A stretch of 64,000 nt of DNA, from assembly GCA_050084515.1 (NCBI GenBank), contig CM114272.1, positions 34,224,001-34,288,000 on the forward strand, given 5' to 3'. The translations under genes and the position numbers were made by a program. The stretch is from Blasia pusilla. Its lineage: Eukaryota; Marchantiophyta; Marchantiopsida; Blasiales. A model generated the notes under the pieces. That model was not told where the DNA came from and did no database searches. It saw only the letters and a list, made by a program, of their open reading frames with translations. This document shows, one piece after another, positions 59,422 to 64,000 of the stretch. Every line of letters begins with the position of its first letter. Position 1 is the first letter of the stretch.

Positions 59422-61330
59422 CACTACAATTACGGCGCTAAGGCCTGCAACCGACTTAATGAATTCTAGTTTGGAATGCATTTTGCAGTTCGCGAGCGGT
59501 GGTTGTCCAGGAGTTAGGTCACTAGTCTATTTATCTACTTCGTGCGTAGTGTAAACTTCTCTCCTTTAGTCCCATCTTACTAAAGTAGATAAATGGTAGA
59601 GGGACAAGGAGAAGGAGGAACGTCCACTAGAACAAATTGCGCATTATATGACTCTAATAAATGACTAGTTTGAGTCATTGTTCAACGTAAATGACTCATG
59701 ATGACTCATAACCATTAGAGTCATATAAACCAAGTCATATACCGAATATGACTCTCACTACCAGTGTCGTGCGCCTACTCTCCTTGAACGTTAATCTTGT
59801 TTGTTGCGGAAGCGTGCGTTCAGTAGGTCACGCTCTCAACGCCGATCTGCATCCAAACACGCACTTGATTAGTCGGGTCTTGGATCAATCAGCGGGATTA
59901 CTTTCCGAGTTCTCGTCTCCTTCTCTCTTCAAGCTCAACCTTCCTAGTTTCGCGGTTTCCAACACGGGCAAGTCTCGAAGACTTGGGACAGACTTTCAGT
60001 CGGTTCAGGGAACCAAAGTAGATAAAATGTCCGATGAACATCCAATGAGTTCCTCACCAAGACTGAAGGGTTGGAATCAAGTGTGGCGACAAAAGTCCAC
60101 TCCCTTGGATCGTCCCGTTTCATCCGTGCCTCTGAAACGCCGTTTTGGCCCAAAGTGACTTTCCCGAGACATCTCAGAAAGGTACTCCCCTTACTAGTAC
60201 TTCTGGGGATCTCCGGGGCCCCTACATTTAGGAAAGACACCCGGAGCCCCTCAATTGGCCCTCAACCCGATTGCTCTTTGAATCGTTTTCGGCCAATATC
60301 TCAGTCTGTACTTATGTGTTTGCTGAGATCTTTGGTGCGTTAAGCGTCTCAAGATCAGCTTTCAAGCCCTTACTTGTCCCAAACGCATCTCGGAGCTCAA
60401 CGTTATGGTCCTAAACACAGTCAGATTCTCCCAAACGCTAGCCGTGTTCCAAATCGTTCTCACCTCCTTGGCAACCAACCTCCGAGACTCAACTCATCTC
60501 AAGTCTCGGCTCGCGTTTGTTCTAGGTTTCACCACTAACGCATGAAACGCACAACTTTGTTCCACGTTTCGTCTCTTTAGACTTTTCAAGAGACTCTTTC
60601 AAACGCCTCTCCAAAGCGCAAACCTCAACGTGAGTTCCTTTGAGTTCTGATGTTTAAGCACTATGAGGGTCGCGACAACCAGATTGGTAAATGACTAAAG
60701 TCATTACCTACTGAGTCATTTATATATGACTAAGATGTCACGTGTGAGAGACACGTCAAAGTGTCATGTTGGCGTATGATAAGGCAAGAAGAAATGACAT
60801 GTCAAAGTGAGCATCAAATCGTATAGTGCCACGTGTCATACGTGGGATCGCTGGATTGTTTAGGCTCAATGAGACGATGACATGTTTAATGATATCAACG
60901 AATGACAGAGTGACACGTGGGTGAAATTACCAAGTCATACGTTATGATTGAGTCATACATACCAACTACGTCATTTCCTATGACTACATGAGTCATTAAA
61001 TATGACTAGATGGGTTCGTAGTTACAACTTTTTTGGTTAACCTATGTGTGGTATAGTCGTATTTTACATCTAAATGAGACATTACATTGATGGTTTGGGT
61101 CATATTTCCTAACCATTTGAGTCATTGGGATGGTTTGAGTCATCTATCGCATGTCATTCATGATTGTACGAGTCATATTTCCGAACCATTTGAGTCATTG
61201 TGTTGACTGTATGAGTTATTATCATGATTAGATTAGGTTTTTTTTACCACTAAATGGTATTTAGGTCGTCTAAGTTATTTGGCATACTATATTAGTCATT
61301 CATACAACCCTATCAGTTGTTGTTTATTAC
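59422..61330. mobile_element. CACTA-like transposon end with subterminal motif array
   Basis: The sequence CACTACAATTACGGCGCTAA at 59422 has the CACTA start of En/Spm-type transposons. The following DNA (59640-59760 and 60680-61300, interrupted by a solo LTR) holds about two dozen AGTCAT/ATGACT motifs in both orientations, as expected for subterminal transposase-binding repeats. An 11-bp inverted repeat (ATTTATCTACT near 59529, AGTAGATAAAT near 59583) is also present. The opposite end (TTGTAGTG) and a transposase were not found, so only one end is supported. Confidence 0.5.
59765..60677 (+). mobile_element. Solo gypsy LTR, 913 bp, with perfect target duplication
   Basis: Begins TGTCGTGCGCCTACTCTCC and ends GGGTCGCGACA, same family as the LTRs at 27.6 and 46.1 kb. 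It is flanked by ACCAG on both sides (59760-59764 and 60678-60682), a perfect 5-bp duplication. It split the AGTCAT motif region, so it inserted after that element did. ORFs inside it are not genes. Confidence 0.9.
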
Positions 61331-61649
61331 TAGATCATGTATTATTCACGTTTGCCCTTGCTCCTCCTAATGATTGTTAAATCAAAGGAGTTACTCTGGT
61401 AAGTAAGTGGTGGTCATCTAAGTAACATAATTAGAGATTCTCTCAAATCCAGCAAGGAGTAATGTGTGAATACAAGTAGCATAGACAATGGTGAGGATAG
61501 ACAAAATCTGAATCTGAAGATCTAGAAGAGGGGCATGTATTGAGCAAGTAATTCTAGGGTACATGCCAATTACAATGAATAGTGAAAACTACAGATACAT
61601 CACAATCAAACCATTCTCTAATTGATCAAACCAAAAAATAGTTGATTCA
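61331..61649. other. Unassigned stretch
   Basis: AT-rich; no domain or repeat recognised. Confidence 0.3.
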
Positions 61650-62694
61650 TTGTATGGAAGAATCCTTGACATTCTGCTCGAGGAGAAGATGCATTTGAAG
61701 AAGCATCTCTCCTTTGGTACGCAAGCCAAATTCGGTGTTCCTCTTGATGAATTTTGTAGAAAATTACGATATTTAATTCAATTGTGGAGGGCCAAATGGC
61801 CAAAGACTCACTTTCTTGTATGTACCCACAAGGAAATTATTGGTACTTTTGATACAACCTCACTCGGATTTTTCTGGGCTGTTGTAAATTGGGGGGGGGG
61901 GAAAGATGATGAGTGGGGTGTATTTTTTGACGTAGTATTTGTAAAAATGGTTAGCGCATCAAATGATTATGTGCGGCTTAGTGCATAAGAATTCGGAGAA
62001 TTTTTTGCCGACGGATCTCGTCTCAATGCAAGCAAAAGATTAGTGGTGTTCTTCGCTAAGATCTAAATACTTGAGAATCTTATAGTTGCTTGCCAGAGAG
62101 CCTCCAATTTGAGTTTAGAGTAATTCCTTGTACATTGAGATTTCCAATGACGAATCCAAAAAGACATAAGATTCGGAGTGGAGGATGTCTCATGGTTTCC
62201 ATAGCGGTATCAGTCAATGATTTTGACGAGTCTACTCTAGATGAAAAACTTGCTACTATAAATAGAATACTTGGTGGAAAAGTTCTACTGACCCTCGGAG
62301 AGAATGAGTTTCGAATGGGTAACCTCGTGGAGATTTTTTGCGGTTTGTCAAAGGTTAGAGCGCGGAAGAATGCCATTAAAGTAAATCGAGGTTGCCTTGT
62401 ACTGGCGGCTCTAGTGGTGAGTTTCTCATTCGAAACCTAAGTTCTGATCATGATTACATGCATTCTACTTCTTATTCAAAGATATGTACTAACTCTCAGA
62501 GCTCGTATTTATACGTTTCGTGCATCCATTTCCAAGCATTCTGTCCGCAATTGGATGAGGCAAAATTTTCAGACTTTTGCATGAAATTTGATCAATTCTT
62601 CAAGATCAATTCAAACCGTAGTCTTCTAAGGACTACCCTTGCAGTGAAGTCCAGACCAGACCGGAAGGTGGTACCTTCTGAAGGCAAAAAATAG
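61650..62694 (+). CDS. Unidentified gene-like region, possibly several exons
   Basis: Three plus-strand frames follow each other: 61650-61988 (LDEFCRKLRYLIQLWRAKWP, KTHFLVCTHKEIIGTF, GVFFDVVFVKMVSASNDYVR), 62090-62440 (RSGGCLMVSIAVSVNDFDES, KVLLTLGENEFRMGNLVEIF) and 62392-62694 (PQLDEAKFSDFCMKFDQFFK). Composition is protein-like, with balanced hydrophobic and charged residues, and candidate splice sites lie between them, but I recognise no family. A run of 10 or so G bases lies near 61891. A degraded transposon gene is equally possible. Confidence 0.35.
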
Positions 62695-62775
62695 TCGGAT
62701 GCCTAGAATTGCAAAGGACCAAGACATGGAAGAAGAGTTAGATGATGACGAATCAAAAGTAAGCTCCAAGATTTT

Positions 62776-63036
62776 GTGCCTGGAATCATGCCAGAAGTTT
62801 TTTTCTTTTCGCAGTACTATGCGATTGAAGCAAGCCCATTACTGATGGAGGTCGCGGAGAGGAATGAGGGCGAGGGATCGGCTCCCCCTACTTTTGAAAG
62901 GGTGACATCGCGTGATGTGTTGAACCCTCAAATTTTTACGAGGGAGACTAATGCTCTAGCTACTCCTTGTTTGGCAAGATATTCCGACATAAATATCCCC
63001 ATACCGCTGGGAGAAAATATTGTAAGTTCAATTTAA
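62776..63036 (+). CDS. Unidentified ORF, 86 aa, perhaps same gene
   Basis: The frame reads MPGIMPEVFFFSQYYAIEAS and later RVTSRDVLNPQIFTRETNAL. It follows an acidic frame (EEELDDDESK) at about 62730, and may be another exon of the preceding unidentified gene. No domain is recognised. Confidence 0.25.
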   Translation: MPGIMPEVFFFSQYYAIEASPLLMEVAERNEGEGSAPPTFERVTSRDVLNPQIFTRETNALATPCLARYSDINIPIPLGENIVSSI

Positions 63037-63329
63037 GAAGCTCGTTATGAAAAAACATCATGCTTTTGAGTTGGACAATGACTCTTACATATGGAATTCT
63101 AATCTAAGTATATGTTTGCGAAGCAGTTGTCGTCGATTGGTGGAAAATCACTTGGACTATGGGCGCTCATTCCTGAGGGAGAGAAGAATGATGAAGTGCG
63201 AGAGAGCAGATCTAAGTAGACGTTGTCGTCGGAAATACCTACTACGGTGAGAAATTTACATGATCCTCCTAATGCAACTAAATCCTTCCAAGTATTAGTT
63301 TCAAATTAATATTTTGTTCTCATTACGTT

Positions 63330-64000
63330 GAGTGTCCACAGGGAGAAAATGAGAGGAAGGGACTACGTGTGACAAAAAAGTAGATTCCAACGTCATTGAG
63401 CTCTCCTACTCAGGCGAGCAACCCAATTAATTTTTCCTATTCTCATTTCAGATTTTTGCAGTTTCATTATGTCGAGCATTTTGGCACTATACAAGGAGAA
63501 AAGGAGAGCGAGGGATTGCTTGGGAAGGAAAATCACACTCCACCATCATTGCCCAACTAATCATTCATATTCTGATTTAGGACTTAAGTTCTCATTATGT
63601 TGAGCATTTGGGCACTACACAGGGAGAAAAGGAGAGCGAGGGATTGCTTGGGAAGGAAAATCACACTCCACCGTCATCGGTATCTCCTACTCAGCTGAGC
63701 AACCCAATTAATCATTCATATTCTGATTTCAATTTCCCAACCTCCTCTTGCACTCATGTAGAACTTAAGTTCTCATTATGTCGAGCATTTTGGCACTACA
63801 CAAGGAGAAAAGGAGGGCAAGGGACTGCTTGGTACGGAAAAGCACACTCCACACGGAGAAAAGGGAATTAAGGGACTTGAGGGTGCGGAAAATTTGACTG
63901 CAATGTTACCGGCTTCTCTAAGTTAGATGAGCAACTAAAGTAATGATTCCTAACTCATGTTAGGTTCTTACTGTCTTGAGCGTCTCCACAGTTAATTTTC
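63330..64000. repeat. Degenerate tandem repeats, about 130-180 bp
   Basis: The block ATTATGT(C/T)GAGCATTTTGG followed by CACTACACAAGGAGAAAAGG and AAATCACACTCCACCGTCAT occurs at about 63467, 63595 and 63774, with diverged copies near 63326 (GTTGAGTGTCCACAGGGAGA) and 63970. Spacing is 128 and 179 bp, so units vary in length. Some copies contain open frames and splice-like sites, and duplicated exons of the unidentified gene upstream are possible. The array continues beyond the window. Confidence 0.75.

Noticed and set aside
59748-60343. ORFs inside the third LTR
   Set aside because: Same reason: LTR sequence with different open frames in each copy.

Overview
This window looks like nuclear DNA of a land plant. 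The evidence is spliceosomal genes, a PHO1-type phosphate exporter, a GT92 (GALS-like) glycosyltransferase, Ty3/gypsy and Ty1/copia remnants whose primer-binding sites resemble initiator-tRNA-Met sites of plant retrotransposons, a CACTA-like end, and short TTTAGGG runs. The lineage cannot be fixed from sequence alone. Gene density is low and decayed transposons are abundant. A non-seed plant is my guess, not a demonstrated result.

Layout. 1-5.6 kb: the 5' seven exons of a PHO1 homologue on the minus strand (gene runs off the left edge), plus its upstream flank with a long GA/CT microsatellite. 5.6-13.5 kb: mostly unassigned DNA with a 49-bp tandem duplication, inverted repeats and one possible small secreted peptide. 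13.8 kb: one exon-sized piece of an anoctamin-like membrane protein. 15.8-21.4 kb: a degraded minus-strand DNA-transposon-like gene with several zinc-finger segments, preceded by an EDM2-like PHD fragment and followed by a tRNA-like sequence. 22-25 kb: a broken coiled-coil gene with 63-bp repeats. 25.3-28.6 kb: a Ty3/gypsy element (LTR, PBS, gag, protease, start of RT). 28.7-30.5 kb: a dead PIF1-like helicase. 30.9-32.3 kb: a second, partial copy of the 16-21 kb transposase. 32.3-34.0 kb: copia gag, PBS and LTR. 34-37 kb: AT-rich DNA with a near-perfect hairpin. 38.6-40.2 kb: an intact intronless GT92 gene, the best complete gene here. 41.3-43.9 kb: a long inverted-repeat (foldback) element. 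46.1-47.0 kb: a solo gypsy LTR. 50.6-52.3 kb: a frameshifted UPF1-like SF1 helicase (minus). 53.4-54.2 kb: a dead C5-cytosine DNA methyltransferase (plus). 54.9-58.8 kb: a ~150-bp tandem array of about 26 units in two interspersed subtypes. 59.4-61.3 kb: a CACTA-like end with many AGTCAT/ATGACT motifs, interrupted by a solo LTR with a perfect 5-bp target duplication. 61.6-64 kb: unidentified ORFs and degenerate tandem repeats.

Only the PHO1 homologue and the GT92 gene look like functional host genes. Nearly everything else is mobile-element derived. The most unusual items are the methyltransferase pseudogene with canonical motif order next to a helicase, the two-subtype tandem array, the zinc-finger transposase family present in two copies, and the EDM2-like PHD fragment beside one of them.
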